Below are positions 1-12,103 of a stretch of 64,000 nucleotides of DNA, piece after piece (within the stretch, counting starts at the first letter, position 1; every line of letters begins with the position of its first letter). The DNA is taken from positions 326,959 to 390,958 of the forward strand of contig NZ_JAAAUC010000004.1 of NCBI RefSeq assembly GCF_009908165.1, in the 5' to 3' direction. The DNA comes from Frigidibacter albus (lineage in GTDB: Bacteria; Pseudomonadota; Alphaproteobacteria; Rhodobacterales; Rhodobacteraceae). The position numbers were made by a program, and so were the translations under genes. The notes under the pieces are model-generated. The model had not been told where the DNA came from and made no database searches. It worked only from the letters and a program-made list of their open reading frames with translations.

Positions 1-25
1 CTTGCAAAAACACCGTTCGCCAAGG

Positions 26-457
26 TCAGAGCGACGCTTGGTTCGGGTCGAGCCCGATATGCGTGCCCATGGCCACCATGTCGGCCAGCAGTTTGGCGGC
101 GGCTTCCACCGCTTCCTCGCCAGCTTCCTCGCGGGCACTCTCATGCTGCCGCTTCGCTTCGACGACCATGGTCGTATACACTTCCTGGGTCATCTCGGTT
201 GTCGGCAACCCGCGCTCGGCCAGCACCGACACGCTGTCGCCGGTGATCTCGGCAAAGCCGCCGGTCACCGCATACTCGGTGCTGCCCTCGGCCGAAATCA
301 CGGTCAGGATGCCCGGCCGCAGCGTCGTGATCATCGGCGCATGGCCCGGCATGGCGGTCAGATCGCCATCGGCACCGGGAATGCGCACCTCGCGCGCCTG
401 AACGGAAGTCAGCTTCCGTTCGGGCGAGACGAGGTCGAACTGCATCGTGTCGGCCAT
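26..457 (-). CDS. atpC: ATP synthase F1 epsilon subunit
   Basis: A 143-residue protein that forms part of the rotating central stalk of the F1 ATP synthase on the cytoplasmic face of the inner membrane. It couples rotation to the c-ring and can restrain ATP hydrolysis. The N-terminal half (about 1-85) is the beta-sandwich domain with the family signature [14 protein letters not shown], and the C-terminal part (about 88-135) is the helical hairpin. It is the last gene of the atpHAGDC operon, starting 9 nt after the atpD stop. Length and position fit the family, so the call is secure. Its own transcription terminator must lie outside the window. Confidence 0.97.
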   Translation of the reverse strand: MADTMQFDLVSPERKLTSVQAREVRIPGADGDLTAMPGHAPMITTLRPGILTVISAEGSTEYAVTGGFAEITGDSVSVLAERGLPTTEMTQEVYTTMVVEAKRQHESAREEAGEEAVEAAAKLLADMVAMGTHIGLDPNQASL

Positions 458-466
458 TGTGCCCCC

Positions 467-1909
<1,443 letters not shown>

Positions 1910-2779
1910 TCAGAGCGCTTCGGCGCCCGAGATGATTTCGATGAGTTCCGTGGTGATCGCGGCCTGGCGCGAGCGGTTGTAGACGATGGTCAGCTTGTTG
2001 ATCATGTCGCCCGCGTTGCGGGTGGCATTGTCCATCGCGCTCATCCGCGCACCCTGTTCCGAAGCCCCGTTTTCCAGCAGCGCCGTAAAGATCTGCGTGG
2101 CGACAGAGCGCGGCAGCAGATCGGCCAGGATACCCTCCTCGGAAGGCTCGTAGTCATAAAGCGACGAGGCTTCCGCCCCGCCTTCGAACACCGCCGGGAT
2201 CACCTGCTGCGCGGTCGGGATCTGGCTGATCACCGACTGGAAGCGGTTGTAGAAGATCGTCGCCACATCGAACTCGTTCGCGGTGAAGCGGGCGAGGATG
2301 TCGCGGGCGATGCCCTGCGCGTTGTCATAGCCGATGCGCTTGACCTCGGACAGGTCGACATGGCCGATGAAGTACTGGCCAAAGTCGCGCTTCAGCTGCT
2401 CGCGGCCCTTCTTGCCGACGGTGAGGATCTTCACCGTCTTTCCGGCCGCCAGCAATTCGTTGATCCTCGCCCGGGCCAGCCGGACGATGACGGTATTGAA
2501 ACCGCCGCACAGACCCCGTTCCGAGGTCATGACGACAAGCAGATGCACCTTGTCGGCGCCGGTGCCGGCCAGAAGGCGCGGCGCGCCTTCGGACCCGGCG
2601 ACCGAGGAGGCAAGCCCCGCGACGACGGCATTCATCCGCTCGGCATAGGGACGCGCGGCCTCGGCGGCCTCCTGGGCACGGCGCAGTTTTGCGGCCGCGA
2701 CCATCTGCATCGCTTTCGTGATCTTCCGCGTGGATTTCACGCTTCCGATCCGGTTCTTCAGGTCCTTAAGGCTAGGCAT
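1910..2779 (-). CDS. atpG: ATP synthase F1 gamma subunit
   Basis: A 289-residue central-shaft subunit. The N-terminal helix ([36 protein letters not shown]) and the C-terminal helix ([38 protein letters not shown]) are the two halves of the rotating coiled coil that sits inside the alpha3beta3 ring. [10 protein letters not shown], typical of the Rossmann-like middle domain, is near residue 85. The gene lies 20 nt downstream of atpA and 18 nt upstream of atpD. Length and both termini match the family. Confidence 0.98.
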   Translation of the reverse strand: MPSLKDLKNRIGSVKSTRKITKAMQMVAAAKLRRAQEAAEAARPYAERMNAVVAGLASSVAGSEGAPRLLAGTGADKVHLLVVMTSERGLCGGFNTVIVRLARARINELLAAGKTVKILTVGKKGREQLKRDFGQYFIGHVDLSEVKRIGYDNAQGIARDILARFTANEFDVATIFYNRFQSVISQIPTAQQVIPAVFEGGAEASSLYDYEPSEEGILADLLPRSVATQIFTALLENGASEQGARMSAMDNATRNAGDMINKLTIVYNRSRQAAITTELIEIISGAEAL

Positions 2780-2799
2780 AACCCTGTCCTCTCCCCCGC

Positions 2800-4338
2800 T
2801 CAGGCGAAGGTTTTCGCGTACTCGTCGAGAGCAGCGCGGATCGACTTTTCAAGATCGCCCGCAACTTTACGGTCGTTCCGGGTGATGTCGTCCAGCAGGT
2901 CCTTGCGGTTGTTGCGCAGATAGGACAGCAGGCCCGCTTCCCAGCGGCCGACTTCCTTGACCGGGACGCCGTCGATATAGCCCTTGGTGCCCGCGAAGAT
3001 GACGATCACGATTTCCGCGTTGGTCATCGGCGAGTATTGCGGCTGTTTCATCAGCTCGGTCAGGCGCGCGCCGCGGTTCAGCAGCCGCTGGGTCGAGGCG
3101 TCGAGGTCAGACCCGAACTGCGCGAAGGCCGCCATCTCGCGGTACTGCGCCAGTTCCAGCTTCACCGGGCCGGCCACCGACTTCATCGCCGAGGTCTGGG
3201 CCGCAGAGCCGACGCGGCTCACCGACAGACCGGTGTTCACGGCGGGGCGGACGCCCTGATAGAACAGCTCGGTTTCCAGGAAGATCTGGCCGTCGGTGAT
3301 CGAGATCACGTTGGTCGGGATATAGGCCGACACGTCACCGGCTTGCGTCTCGATGATCGGCAGGGCGGTCAGCGAGCCCGAGCCGAAATCCTCGTTCAGC
3401 TTCGACGACCGCTCCAGCAGGCGGGAGTGCAGGTAGAACACGTCGCCCGGATAGGCCTCGCGCCCCGGCGGACGGCGCAGCAGCAGCGACATCTGGCGGT
3501 AGGCGACGGCCTGTTTGGAAAGGTCATCATAGATGATCAGGGCATGGCGGCCGTTGTCGCGGAAGAATTCCGCAATGGCGGTCGCCGAATAGGGCGCCAG
3601 GAACTGCATCGGCGCCGGGTCCGAGGCGGTGGCAGCCACGACGATCGAATAGGCGATCGCGCCGCTTTCTTCCAGCTTCTTCACCAGCTGCGCCACGGTC
3701 GAGCGCTTCTGCCCGATGGCGACGTAGACGCAGTAGAGCTTCTTGCTCTCGTCGTCGCCGGCGGCTTCGTTGTAGGATTTCTGGTTGAGGATCGTGTCGA
3801 GCGCGATGGCGGTCTTGCCGGTCTGGCGGTCACCGATGATCAGCTCGCGCTGGCCACGGCCGACCGGGATCATGGCGTCGACCGATTTCAGGCCGGTCGC
3901 CATCGGCTCATGCACCGATTTGCGCGGGATGATGCCCGGGGCCTTGACGTCGGCCACGCGGCGCTCGGTCGAGACGATCGGGCCCTTGCCGTCGATCGGG
4001 TTGCCAAGTGCGTCGACGACGCGGCCCAGCAGGCCATTGCCTACCGGCACGTCCACGATCGACTGGGTCCGCTTGACGACATCGCCTTCCTTGATGTCGC
4101 GGTCCGAGCCGAAGATCACGATACCGACGTTGTCGACCTCGAGGTTCAGCGCCATCCCGCGGATACCGCCGGGGAATTCGACCATCTCGCCGGCCTGGAC
4201 ATTGTCGAGCCCGTGGACCCGTGCGATCCCGTCACCGACGCTGAGCACGCGGCCCACTTCGGCAACTTCGGCGTCCTGGCCGAAGTTCTTGATCTGCTCC
4301 TTGAGGATCGCAGAGATCTCGGCTGCTTGGATTCCCAT
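2800..4338 (-). CDS. atpA: ATP synthase F1 alpha subunit
   Basis: A 512-residue non-catalytic nucleotide-binding subunit, three copies per F1, with the Walker A motif GDRQTGKT at residues 169-176. The N-terminal beta-barrel domain includes [27 protein letters not shown]. The start codon overlaps the atpH stop by one base (TAATG), which implies translational coupling inside the operon. Full length, no abnormal residues seen. Confidence 0.99.
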   Translation of the reverse strand: MGIQAAEISAILKEQIKNFGQDAEVAEVGRVLSVGDGIARVHGLDNVQAGEMVEFPGGIRGMALNLEVDNVGIVIFGSDRDIKEGDVVKRTQSIVDVPVGNGLLGRVVDALGNPIDGKGPIVSTERRVADVKAPGIIPRKSVHEPMATGLKSVDAMIPVGRGQRELIIGDRQTGKTAIALDTILNQKSYNEAAGDDESKKLYCVYVAIGQKRSTVAQLVKKLEESGAIAYSIVVAATASDPAPMQFLAPYSATAIAEFFRDNGRHALIIYDDLSKQAVAYRQMSLLLRRPPGREAYPGDVFYLHSRLLERSSKLNEDFGSGSLTALPIIETQAGDVSAYIPTNVISITDGQIFLETELFYQGVRPAVNTGLSVSRVGSAAQTSAMKSVAGPVKLELAQYREMAAFAQFGSDLDASTQRLLNRGARLTELMKQPQYSPMTNAEIVIVIFAGTKGYIDGVPVKEVGRWEAGLLSYLRNNRKDLLDDITRNDRKVAGDLEKSIRAALDEYAKTFA

Positions 4339-4898
4339 TATCCGACCTCTTTCATGGCATGCTGGAGAGAGGCGAGCTTCGAGGCGACCGACGTGTCGAT
4401 CATCTTCGAGCCAACCTTGACGATAAGACCACCGATGAGGCTTTCATCGACGGCCGTGTTCAGGATGACGGTCTTGCCGACCGTTTTGGAAAGTGCGGCT
4501 GCAAGGCGTTCGGACTGCGCGGCCGACAGCGGCGAGGCCGCGGTCACATCCGCGGTCACTTCGCCCTTCTCGGCGGCGATGCGGTCCTTCAGCGCCGTGA
4601 CCAGCTGCGGCAGCACGAACAGCCGGCGCTTGGCCGACATCAGCGCCAGCGTGTTGGCCATCAGCTGCGACAGGCCCATCTTCGCCACGATGGCGGCGAT
4701 GCTGCGCGCCTGCTCGTCGCGGCTGTAGACCGGCGATACGATCAGGTCGCGGAATTCGGCGCTGTCCTTCAGCGCAGCCCCAAGTGCCGAAACGTCGGCC
4801 TCCAGCGTCGCAAGGCTGCCGCCTTCCTTCGCAAGGTCGAAAACGGCCGTCGCATAGCGCCCGGCGATGTTTGCGGAGATAGAAGCTGGTTCGGACAC
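4338..4898 (-). CDS. atpH: ATP synthase F1 delta subunit
   Basis: First gene of the operon. The product (186 residues) is the peripheral-stalk subunit that ties F1 to the b subunits. I place the start at a GTG (position 4898) because GGAAGG lies six bases before it and the reading [23 protein letters not shown] matches the usual N-terminus. An upstream ATG at 4979 in the same frame would add 27 residues ([12 protein letters not shown]...) that do not resemble the family. The F0 genes are not in the window, consistent with the separate F0 and F1 operons of alphaproteobacteria. Confidence 0.95.
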   Translation of the reverse strand: MSEPASISANIAGRYATAVFDLAKEGGSLATLEADVSALGAALKDSAEFRDLIVSPVYSRDEQARSIAAIVAKMGLSQLMANTLALMSAKRRLFVLPQLVTALKDRIAAEKGEVTADVTAASPLSAAQSERLAAALSKTVGKTVILNTAVDESLIGGLIVKVGSKMIDTSVASKLASLQHAMKEVG

Positions 4899-4997
4899 GT
4901 CCACCCTTCCGATGTCTTTGCCCCGGACCTGCTCCCTGCAGGTAGAGGGCGACCCGTGGTCTGCGCGGAGTTCCGCCACACACCCAAATTCGGCGCG

Positions 4998-5026
4998 GGT
5001 TTAGCAGAGCAAAGCCCGTGTCGCAA
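4998..5026 (-). promoter_or_regulatory. Candidate promoter of the atpHAGDC operon
   Basis: Read on the minus strand, TTGCGA (5026-5021) and TAAACC (5003-4998) are separated by exactly 17 bp, about 100 bp upstream of the atpH GTG. This fits a housekeeping sigma-70-type promoter of Rhodobacterales. The assignment is by eye, and no transcript start is known here. Confidence 0.4.
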
Positions 5027-5100
5027 CCGCCAAGAGCGTCCCGGCATCGGCCAAAAACGTCGATTTGTCTGGGACTTGGCCGGGGGTCAGCAAAAAGGTG

Positions 5101-5135
5101 TAAAATAAAACGGGGGTGTTGTGCGCTAACACCCC
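5101..5135 (-). terminator. Rho-independent terminator after the methyltransferase gene
   Basis: On the minus strand, GGGGTGTT and AACACCCC (8-bp perfect stem, 7-nt loop) are followed by CGTTTTATTTTA. It lies about 115 bp after the stop of the methyltransferase gene and before the atp promoter, so it separates the two transcription units. Confidence 0.75.
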
Positions 5136-5249
5136 GGCAGGGGTCGATATTCTTGCAGCGTCCGCCTGATGCGGCCCGCGCCGCACTGCGGCGATTCACC
5201 TCGCATGCGCAGCGCCGCAAAGGTCCGGCCGCGCGTCAGGCCCCCGGCC

Positions 5250-6017
5250 CTACGCGCTCGGCAAGGCGCCCGCGACCGTCCCCGGCACCGGCTGCGCGGC
5301 CCCCTCCAGCACCCGCAAGGGCCGCCGCACCGCCGCCGCCAGCCCCGGCCGCGTCGGCGCATAGACCTGCTTGGAGACCTCGATCATCAGCACCCCGCCG
5401 GCGAGGGCAGAGCTGATCCTGGTCCCCATCCGCTCCCACATCGGGGCCGACCGCAGCCAGAACCGCCGGCTGGTCGGCGGGATATAGAGCGCCGCCAGAT
5501 GCCGCTCGGGCACGAACCCGGCCCGGCGCAGCTGCGCATCGAGCTGCCCCAGCGTATAGGGCCGTCCAAAGCCGAAGGGCGTCACGTCCCGCCGCGCCCA
5601 GAGCCCGGCCCGGTTCGGCACGATGAAGATCGCCCGCCCCCCCGGCCCCAGCACCCGCCGGCACTCCTCCAGCACCGCCGTCGGATGCTCGGATGTCTCC
5701 AGCCCGTGCATCAGCACCAGCTTGTCGACCATCCCCGTCTCCAGCGGCCATTGCACCTCTTCGCACAGCACCGACACATTGGCCAAACCCGCCGGCCAGG
5801 GCATTACCCCCTGCGGCGCCGGCATCAGCCCGATCACCCGCCGCGCGGTCGACAGGTAGGGGCGCAGCAGCGGCACCGCGAACCCGAAGCCCGCCACGGT
5901 CTGCCCCTGTGCCTCGGGCCAGAGCGCGACCATCTGGTCGCGGATCGCCTTCTGCGCCACCCGCCCCAGCTGCGTGCGGTAATAGAAATTGCGCAGGTCC
6001 AGAACATCAAGATGCAT
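5250..6017 (-). CDS. SAM-dependent methyltransferase, class I-like (substrate unknown)
   Basis: A 255-residue protein beginning [30 protein letters not shown] methyltransferase type 11-like core is visible: a degenerate nucleotide-binding region around [34 protein letters not shown], then [46 protein letters not shown], typical of motifs II-III (hub between class I enzymes). The usual GxGxG loop is weak. It diverges from gloB with only 63 bp between start codons. This pairing is, from memory, common in Rhodobacterales. The substrate cannot be told from sequence. Confidence 0.8.
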   Translation of the reverse strand: MHLDVLDLRNFYYRTQLGRVAQKAIRDQMVALWPEAQGQTVAGFGFAVPLLRPYLSTARRVIGLMPAPQGVMPWPAGLANVSVLCEEVQWPLETGMVDKLVLMHGLETSEHPTAVLEECRRVLGPGGRAIFIVPNRAGLWARRDVTPFGFGRPYTLGQLDAQLRRAGFVPERHLAALYIPPTSRRFWLRSAPMWERMGTRISSALAGGVLMIEVSKQVYAPTRPGLAAAVRRPLRVLEGAAQPVPGTVAGALPSA

Positions 6018-6080
6018 TGCGCCGGCCGGCTCCGTTGGGCAAAGTCGGCCCTCACCATACCCGGATCCCAGAGGAACGCC

Positions 6081-6845
6081 ATGCTGCAGCTTGTCACCAT
6101 CCCCTGCCTTTCCGACAATTACGCCTTCCTCGTCCACAACGCCGAGACGCGGGAAACCGCCTGCTTCGACGTGCCCGAAGCCGCGCCGATCCTTGCCGCG
6201 CTGGCGGATCACGGCTGGAGCCTGACCGACATCGTGCTGACCCATCACCACCCCGACCACATCCAGGGCGTGCCCGAGATGGTCGCCGCCACCGGCGCCC
6301 GCGTCACCGGCGCCGCCGCCGACGCGCACCGCCTTCCGCCGCTGGACAGGGCCGTGGCCCCGGGCGAGCAGTTCACCCTCTGCGGCACCCGCGCCGATGT
6401 GATCGACGTGTCCGGCCATACCGTCGGCCATGTCGCCTATCACCTGCCTGCCGCCGCGATGGTCTTCACCGGCGACAGCCTGATGGCGCTTGGCTGCGGG
6501 CGGCTGTTCGAGGGAACGGCGCCGATGATGTGGGCCAGCCTGTCGCGCCTCGCCGCGCTGCCGCCCGAAACCACCGTCTGCTCGGGCCATGAATACACCG
6601 CCGGCAACGCCCGCTTTGCCCGCACCATTGAACCCGGCAATCCCGCGCTTATATCCCGCATCGCAGCCATCGAGGCTGCACGGGCCGAGGGGCGGCCCAC
6701 CGTGCCCTCGATGCTGGGCGAGGAACTTGAAACCAACCCCTTCTTGCGGGCGGGACATGCCGCGGTGAAATCCGCGCTTGGACTGGCCGGTGCAGAAGAT
6801 GCCGCGGTTTTCGGCGCGATCCGCGCTGCCAAGGACCGCTTCTGA
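6081..6845 (+). CDS. gloB: Hydroxyacylglutathione hydrolase (glyoxalase II)
   Basis: A 254-residue metallo-beta-lactamase-fold enzyme that hydrolyses S-D-lactoylglutathione to D-lactate and glutathione, the second step of methylglyoxal detoxification in the cytoplasm. The metal motif THHHPDH is at residues 54-60. The further ligands appear in SGHTVGHV and [17 protein letters not shown], and SGHEYT follows. The C-terminal helical domain (ETNPFLRAG...) supports glyoxalase II rather than another member of the fold. The start ATG has AGAGGA six bases upstream. Transcribed away from the methyltransferase gene. Confidence 0.95.
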   Translation: MLQLVTIPCLSDNYAFLVHNAETRETACFDVPEAAPILAALADHGWSLTDIVLTHHHPDHIQGVPEMVAATGARVTGAAADAHRLPPLDRAVAPGEQFTLCGTRADVIDVSGHTVGHVAYHLPAAAMVFTGDSLMALGCGRLFEGTAPMMWASLSRLAALPPETTVCSGHEYTAGNARFARTIEPGNPALISRIAAIEAARAEGRPTVPSMLGEELETNPFLRAGHAAVKSALGLAGAEDAAVFGAIRAAKDRF

Positions 6846-7001
6846 CGCTTTTGTCGCCGGGTTGGCGATGCGGGCACGAACGGATCGTCGCAATCTGTTC
6901 ACATTTTGCGTCTGTGCGAAGGCCACAGACCAAATCTTCGAAATAAGACTTGAAGCCCGGCGATTTCCACCGAACTTTAAGACCATGAGGCCACGGTCGG
7001 C

Positions 7002-7015
7002 AGGGACATGTCCCT
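7002..7015. promoter_or_regulatory. 14-bp perfect palindrome upstream of clpA
   Basis: AGGGACATGTCCCT is perfectly self-complementary and lies 43 bp before the clpA start, where an operator or a transcript-leader structure could act. No known regulator is implied by the sequence that I can name. Confidence 0.35.
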
Positions 7016-7058
7016 CGGGGCTCCGCCCCCTTCCGACCCTGAGGAAAGGAGCACGCAC

Positions 7059-9398
7059 GTGCCGTCGTTTTCGAACACACTCGAACAGGCCATCCATGCC
7101 GCCCTGGCGCTTGCCAATGCACGCCGGCACGAGCTTGCGACGCTTGAACATCTGCTCCTGTCGCTGATCGACGAACCCGACGCCGCCAAGGTGATGCGGG
7201 CCTGCAACGTCGATCTCGACGACCTTCGCCGCACGCTGGTGGAGTTCATCGACGATGACCTCTCCACCCTCGTCACCGATGTCGAGGGCTCCGAGGCAGT
7301 GCCGACCGCCGCCTTCCAGCGCGTGATCCAGCGCGCGGCGATCCACGTGCAATCCTCGGGCCGCACCGAAGTGACCGGCGCCAATGTGCTGGTGGCGATC
7401 TTTGCCGAACGCGAATCCAACGCCGCCTATTTCCTGCAAGAGCAGGACATGACGCGCTATGACGCGGTGAACTTCATCGCCCACGGCGTCGCGAAGAACC
7501 CATCCTTCGGCGAAAGCCGCCCGATCACCGGCGCGACCGAGGATGAGGCGGAAACCGGCAGCACCGGCAGCGCAGCCCCCTCGGGTGGCGGCGATGCCAA
7601 GGAATCCGCGCTGGCCAAATACTGCGTCGATCTCAACGCCAAATCCCGCAAGGGCGAGGTCGATCCGTTGATCGGCCGCGAGCAGGAGGTGGAACGCTGC
7701 ATCCAGGTGCTGTGCCGCCGCCGCAAGAACAACCCGCTGCTGGTCGGCGATCCCGGCGTCGGCAAGACCGCCATCGCCGAGGGGCTCGCGCTGAAGATCA
7801 CCCGCGGCCAGACCCCCGACATCCTGTCGGGCGCCACCATCTACTCGCTCGATATGGGCGCGCTGCTGGCCGGCACCCGCTATCGTGGCGATTTCGAGGA
7901 ACGGCTGAAGGCGGTGGTGAAAGAGCTGGAGGATCACCCCGACGCGATCCTGTTCATCGACGAGATCCACACCGTGATCGGCGCCGGCGCCACCTCGGGC
8001 GGGGCGATGGATGCCTCCAACCTGCTGAAGCCCGCGCTGCAGGGCGGCAAGCTGCGCTGCATGGGCTCCACCACCTACAAGGAGTTCCGCCAGCACTTCG
8101 AAAAGGACCGCGCCCTCGCCCGCCGGTTCCAGAAGATCGACGTGAACGAGCCTTCGGTCGATGACACCGTCAAGATCCTGATGGGCCTCAAGCCCTATTT
8201 CGAGGAGCATCACGACATCCGCTACACCCATGACGCGATCAAGTCGGCGGTGGAACTGGCGGCGCGCTACATCCATGACCGCAAGCTGCCCGACAAGGCC
8301 ATCGACGTGATCGACGAGGCGGGCGCGGCCCAGCATCTCTTGGCCGACAGCAAGCGCCGCAAGACCATCGGATCCAAGGAGATCGAGGCCGTCGTGGCCC
8401 GCATCGCCCGCATCCCGCCCAAGAACGTGTCGAAGGACGATGCCGAGGTGCTGCGCGATCTGGAAAAGACCCTGAAACGGGTGGTCTTCGGGCAGGACAA
8501 GGCGATAGAGGCGCTGGCCTCGGCGATCAAGCTGGCCCGCGCCGGCCTGCGCGAGCCCGAAAAGCCGATCGGCAACTACCTGTTTGCCGGCCCCACCGGC
8601 GTCGGCAAGACCGAGGTGGCCAAGCAACTGGCCGACAGCCTCGGGGTGGAACTGCTGCGCTTCGACATGTCGGAATACATGGAGAAACACGCGGTCAGCC
8701 GCCTGATCGGCGCGCCTCCCGGCTATGTCGGCTTCGACCAGGGCGGAATGCTGACCGACGGCATCGACCAGCATCCGCATTGCGTGCTGCTGCTGGACGA
8801 GATGGAAAAGGCGCATCCGGACGTCTACAACATCCTGCTGCAGGTGATGGACCACGGCAAGCTGACCGACCATAACGGCCGGACGGTGGATTTCCGCAAC
8901 GTGATCCTGATCATGACCTCGAATGCCGGCGCGTCGGAAATGTCCAAATCCGCCATCGGCTTCGGGCGCGAGCGTCGCACCGGCGAGGATACCGCCGCCA
9001 TCGAGCGCACCTTCACGCCCGAGTTCCGCAACCGTCTCGATGCGGTCATCAGCTTCGCCCCGCTGCCGCGCGAGGTGATCATGCAGGTGGTCGACAAGTT
9101 CGTGCTGCAGCTCGAGGCCCAGCTGATCGACCGGCATGTGCATATCGAACTGACCCCGGAAGCCGCCGCCTGGCTGGCCGAAAAGGGCTATGACGACAAG
9201 ATGGGCGCCCGCCCCCTCGGCCGGGTGATCCAGGAGCACATCAAGAAACCGCTGGCGGAAGAGTTGCTGTTCGGCAAGCTGACCAAGGGCGGCGTGGTCC
9301 GCGTCGGTGTGCGCGATGGCGGCATCGTGCTCGACATCTCCGAGCCGGTGAAACCAAGGCTGACCGGGCAAAAGCCGCCGCTGCTGACGGCGGAGTAA
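7059..9398 (+). CDS. clpA: ATP-dependent Clp protease ATP-binding subunit ClpA
   Basis: A 779-residue AAA+ unfoldase that feeds substrates to ClpP. The N-domain (about 1-145, [36 protein letters not shown]) binds adaptors and substrates. The first AAA module has Walker A GDPGVGKT from residue 230, and the second has GPTGVGKT from residue 511. The absence of a long middle domain separates it from ClpB. The start is a GTG at 7059 with AAAGGAG seven bases upstream; an earlier in-frame ATG at 7008 lacks such a site and adds residues foreign to the family. The adaptor gene clpS, often next to clpA, is not in the 213-bp gap before it. Confidence 0.97.
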   Translation: MPSFSNTLEQAIHAALALANARRHELATLEHLLLSLIDEPDAAKVMRACNVDLDDLRRTLVEFIDDDLSTLVTDVEGSEAVPTAAFQRVIQRAAIHVQSSGRTEVTGANVLVAIFAERESNAAYFLQEQDMTRYDAVNFIAHGVAKNPSFGESRPITGATEDEAETGSTGSAAPSGGGDAKESALAKYCVDLNAKSRKGEVDPLIGREQEVERCIQVLCRRRKNNPLLVGDPGVGKTAIAEGLALKITRGQTPDILSGATIYSLDMGALLAGTRYRGDFEERLKAVVKELEDHPDAILFIDEIHTVIGAGATSGGAMDASNLLKPALQGGKLRCMGSTTYKEFRQHFEKDRALARRFQKIDVNEPSVDDTVKILMGLKPYFEEHHDIRYTHDAIKSAVELAARYIHDRKLPDKAIDVIDEAGAAQHLLADSKRRKTIGSKEIEAVVARIARIPPKNVSKDDAEVLRDLEKTLKRVVFGQDKAIEALASAIKLARAGLREPEKPIGNYLFAGPTGVGKTEVAKQLADSLGVELLRFDMSEYMEKHAVSRLIGAPPGYVGFDQGGMLTDGIDQHPHCVLLLDEMEKAHPDVYNILLQVMDHGKLTDHNGRTVDFRNVILIMTSNAGASEMSKSAIGFGRERRTGEDTAAIERTFTPEFRNRLDAVISFAPLPREVIMQVVDKFVLQLEAQLIDRHVHIELTPEAAAWLAEKGYDDKMGARPLGRVIQEHIKKPLAEELLFGKLTKGGVVRVGVRDGGIVLDISEPVKPRLTGQKPPLLTAE

Positions 9399-9410
9399 GA
9401 CAAGACGCAG

Positions 9411-9435
9411 ACCCCCGCCAGTGGCGGGGGTTTTG
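9411..9435 (+). terminator. Rho-independent terminator of clpA
   Basis: CCCCCGCC and GGCGGGGG form an 8-bp stem with a 3-nt loop, followed by TTTTG, starting 12 bp after the clpA stop. Confidence 0.85.
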
Positions 9436-9553
9436 CTTTAGGGCCCTCCGCTACGGGCCTTCAATTCCGGCTAACAGCATACCAGGGGTGGGACCGCTCG
9501 GCACTTCCGCGGCCCCTCGGCGGCCGCCCAAGGACAACCGCCTGGCGGAAGGG

Positions 9554-10285
9554 CTAATGCCTTGTGCCGCGCCCTTGCTCCGATGCATCCAAAGCCGCCA
9601 AACCCAGACCTGCAATGTCGGACGCGGATACGATTTGCTGACGCGCCCTGGGAGACCGCGGAACTTCATCAAATCGGCCCGAGAAGTTCTGCGCATCAAA
9701 CGGCACATCCAACGCTTCAAGGATTTCACCAAGCAGTGTCGGTCGCGCGATGATATCCTCGAACCGCAGGATGCGGACATAGTCCGGATTTTCATCCGCC
9801 AGACCCTGCCAGACCCCATAATATGCCCGGAAGTCTGCGAGAAGCTCAGGGGCCGCCTGCATGGCTTCGGACTTGTCCGCAAACCACTGGCAACTCAGTC
9901 CCCAGTTCATGATCGACTTCAGCCACCCTGCTTCGTCCTTGCGGATCACGATATGCCGGCAACGGGCCGGATACCGCGCGAACGCCTCGATTTCCGTCAG
10001 CGACGAAGCGACAAGGTCATTTCCATACTCGTCCCTGATCTGATCGAGGATGGTGCTTTTGTCAGCCTGCCAGCGAAAGTGCTTGTGGCTCGGCTTGCTG
10101 CGGTCCGGATCGATCGAATTGATTACCGGGACCCGAAGGCTGCGCAAACACATGAGCAGGTAGTTCGATCCGCTGCGCTGAATACCGTGGTGAGCAACGA
10201 CAGTTTGCCCCCGGGCGACAGCGCGTTTCGATTGAATGGCGTAGCCAAGGGCCTGAGCCCTGTCTTTAACTTTCGATAGGATCAC
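9554..10285 (-). CDS. Sulfotransferase-family protein
   Basis: A 243-residue protein. The segment HHGIQRSGSNYLLMCL (32-47) resembles the 5'-phosphosulfate-binding loop of PAPS-dependent sulfotransferases, and RHIVIRKDEAGWLKSIMNW resembles the 3'-phosphate-binding segment. VRILRFEDIIARPTLLGEILEALDVPF near 170-200 is the usual C-terminal part. The acceptor is unknown; cell-surface polysaccharide or lipid is plausible for stand-alone bacterial members. The gene stands alone, and its upstream region looks less GC-rich than the neighbours, which could mean acquisition. A nucleotide kinase-like P-loop protein is the alternative. Confidence 0.7.
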   Translation of the reverse strand: MILSKVKDRAQALGYAIQSKRAVARGQTVVAHHGIQRSGSNYLLMCLRSLRVPVINSIDPDRSKPSHKHFRWQADKSTILDQIRDEYGNDLVASSLTEIEAFARYPARCRHIVIRKDEAGWLKSIMNWGLSCQWFADKSEAMQAAPELLADFRAYYGVWQGLADENPDYVRILRFEDIIARPTLLGEILEALDVPFDAQNFSGRFDEVPRSPRARQQIVSASDIAGLGLAALDASEQGRGTRH

Positions 10286-10494
10286 GTTGACCTCTCGCGA
10301 GATGTGAAAAGAGATAACTCTCGGGGGGCACTGGGACTTGGCGCGCGAAACGTCGCAACACCATTGAATCTCATCTATAGGTTGAGCGCAGGGCGCTGTC
10401 GGGTCAACCCATTGACGGGTTGCCCATGCAGGATCAGCGTCATTCAGCCGTTTAGGGCGTTGCGCACGGCAGATTTTCGCGCAGGGTCACTGCG

Positions 10495-12102
10495 TTACCG
10501 CTCTGTCAGCTTCAGCTCGATCCGCCGGTTCGCCGCCCGGGCCTCGGGGCTATCCCCCTCCACCACAGGCCGCCACTCCCCGAACCCCGTGGCCGCCAGC
10601 CGCGAGGGCGGGAACCCCAGCCCGTCGATCATGTAGCGCACCACCGACAGCGAGCGCGCCTGGCTCAGCTCCCAGTTGTCGCCGAACTCACCCTGGCCCG
10701 ACAGCGGCACATTGTCGGTGTGGCCATCCACCCGGATGATCCAGTCAAGCTCTGCCGGGATCTCCCCCGCCACCTCGTTCAGGATCGCCACCACCCCGGC
10801 GATCTGCGCCCGGCCCTCGACCGCCAGATCGGCAGACCCGGTGCGGAACAGCACCTCGGAGGAGAACACGAAGCGGTCGCCGACCACCCGCACCCCCTCG
10901 CGGCCCTCCAGCAGCTGCGACAGCCGCCCGAAGAATTCCGACCGGTAGCGCTCCAGATCCTGCGCCTGCGCCTCCAGCCGTTTGCGCTCCGCCTCCTCCA
11001 GCTCGGCGCGGCGGCGCTGTTCGGCGGCGACCTGCGCCAGCGCGGAGTTCAGCTGGCCGCCAAGCGTCTCGATCTGCACCGAGGCATCGCTGTCGCGCGC
11101 GGCCGAGGCATCGAGCAGGTCCTGCAGCGCCCCAAGCTGGCCGCGCATCGCCGCCAGCTGTTCGTTCAGCACCGCGATCTGCCGCTGGCCGTCGGCCGAC
11201 ACATCGCGCGCCTCGGCCAGTTCGGCCTGCGCCACAGCCAGCAGCGCCGCCTGCCGCTCCGCCTCGGTGGTCGTCTCCGCCACCTCGGCCAGCTGCAGGT
11301 CGAGGTCGCGCTTCGCCGCCTCGGCCGCGGCCAGCAGGGTCAGCGTGTCCTCGGCCCGTTGCCGCTGTTCCTCCAGCGCCAGCGTCATCGCCGTCAGTTC
11401 GGCATCGGCATTCTGCAGCCGCGCGCGCAGCGCCTCGGCGGCGGCGGCATCGGCGAGTTGCGCGGCCTCGGCCTCGGAAATCTGCACCTGCGCCGCCGAA
11501 GCCGCAGCCTCCGCCGTCGCGGTCCGGTTCCGCAGATCGGCAATCAGCGCCTCCAGCGCCTCGCGCCGGGCCGCGGCCAGCCGCGCCGCCTCGGCCTGTG
11601 CATCCGTCTCATCCCGCGCCGCGGCCAGCGCGAGGTTCAGCGCCTCCTGCTCGCTCAGCAATTCCGCCTGCGCCGCGTCCAGCTCGGCCACCTGCCCAAG
11701 CGCACGGTCCCGGTCGGCGATCAGCGCCGCCACCTGCGCCTCGAAGCTGGTGATACGGCTCTCGGCCGCGCCAAGCTCTGCGGTGCGGTCCTCGATCTGG
11801 CCCCGCAAGGACGCGATCAGCGTCTCCTGCGCCGCCGCCGCATCCCCCGCCGCCGCCAGCCCGGCCTGCAGCTGCGCCACCTGCGCCCGCTCCAGCCCCA
11901 GCGCATCGGCAAGGCCCGCGACCTGCGCCGCCAACTCGTCCAGTTCCGTGCTTTGGCTGCTGATCTGGTCGCGCAGCACCGATTGCACGACGGTAAAGAT
12001 GGTCAGGATGAACATCAGCACCATCAGCAGCGTCGTCACCGCATCGACGAAACCGGGCCAGATATTCGACGGCCCCCGCCCGCTGCGCCGCGACAGCGCC
12101 AT
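10495..12102 (-). CDS. OmpA/MotB-domain membrane protein with long coiled coil
   Basis: A 535-residue protein with one N-terminal membrane helix (about 18-40, FVDAVTTLLMVLMFILTIFTVV) carrying an aspartate at 20 in the position of the proton-channel aspartate of MotB/ExbD proteins. Residues about 45-390 are a very alanine-, glutamine- and glutamate-rich coiled coil. The C-terminal about 130 residues are an OmpA-type peptidoglycan-binding domain (RVDGHTDNVPL, LSQARSLSVVRYM, GFGEWRPV, NRRIELKLTER). It follows the MotA/TolQ-like gene after one base and must form a proton-driven complex with it. No flagellar genes are nearby, so an envelope-energised role rather than motility is inferred. Confidence 0.9.
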   Translation of the reverse strand: MALSRRSGRGPSNIWPGFVDAVTTLLMVLMFILTIFTVVQSVLRDQISSQSTELDELAAQVAGLADALGLERAQVAQLQAGLAAAGDAAAAQETLIASLRGQIEDRTAELGAAESRITSFEAQVAALIADRDRALGQVAELDAAQAELLSEQEALNLALAAARDETDAQAEAARLAAARREALEALIADLRNRTATAEAAASAAQVQISEAEAAQLADAAAAEALRARLQNADAELTAMTLALEEQRQRAEDTLTLLAAAEAAKRDLDLQLAEVAETTTEAERQAALLAVAQAELAEARDVSADGQRQIAVLNEQLAAMRGQLGALQDLLDASAARDSDASVQIETLGGQLNSALAQVAAEQRRRAELEEAERKRLEAQAQDLERYRSEFFGRLSQLLEGREGVRVVGDRFVFSSEVLFRTGSADLAVEGRAQIAGVVAILNEVAGEIPAELDWIIRVDGHTDNVPLSGQGEFGDNWELSQARSLSVVRYMIDGLGFPPSRLAATGFGEWRPVVEGDSPEARAANRRIELKLTER

Positions 12103-12103
12103 C

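Larger units (their letters stand above)
4899..5249. other. Intergenic region between the methyltransferase gene and atpH
   Basis: A 351-nt stretch without a convincing gene. It contains the terminator of the methyltransferase gene (5101-5135) and, nearer to atpH, a candidate promoter for the ATP synthase operon (4998-5026). The remainder shows no repeat or RNA fold that I can recognise. Confidence 0.6.

Noticed and set aside
6018..9371. Long minus-strand open frame running from the methyltransferase gene through gloB and clpA
   Set aside because: Only the part downstream of the ATG at 6017 resembles a protein family. The rest is the complement of clpA and gloB codons.
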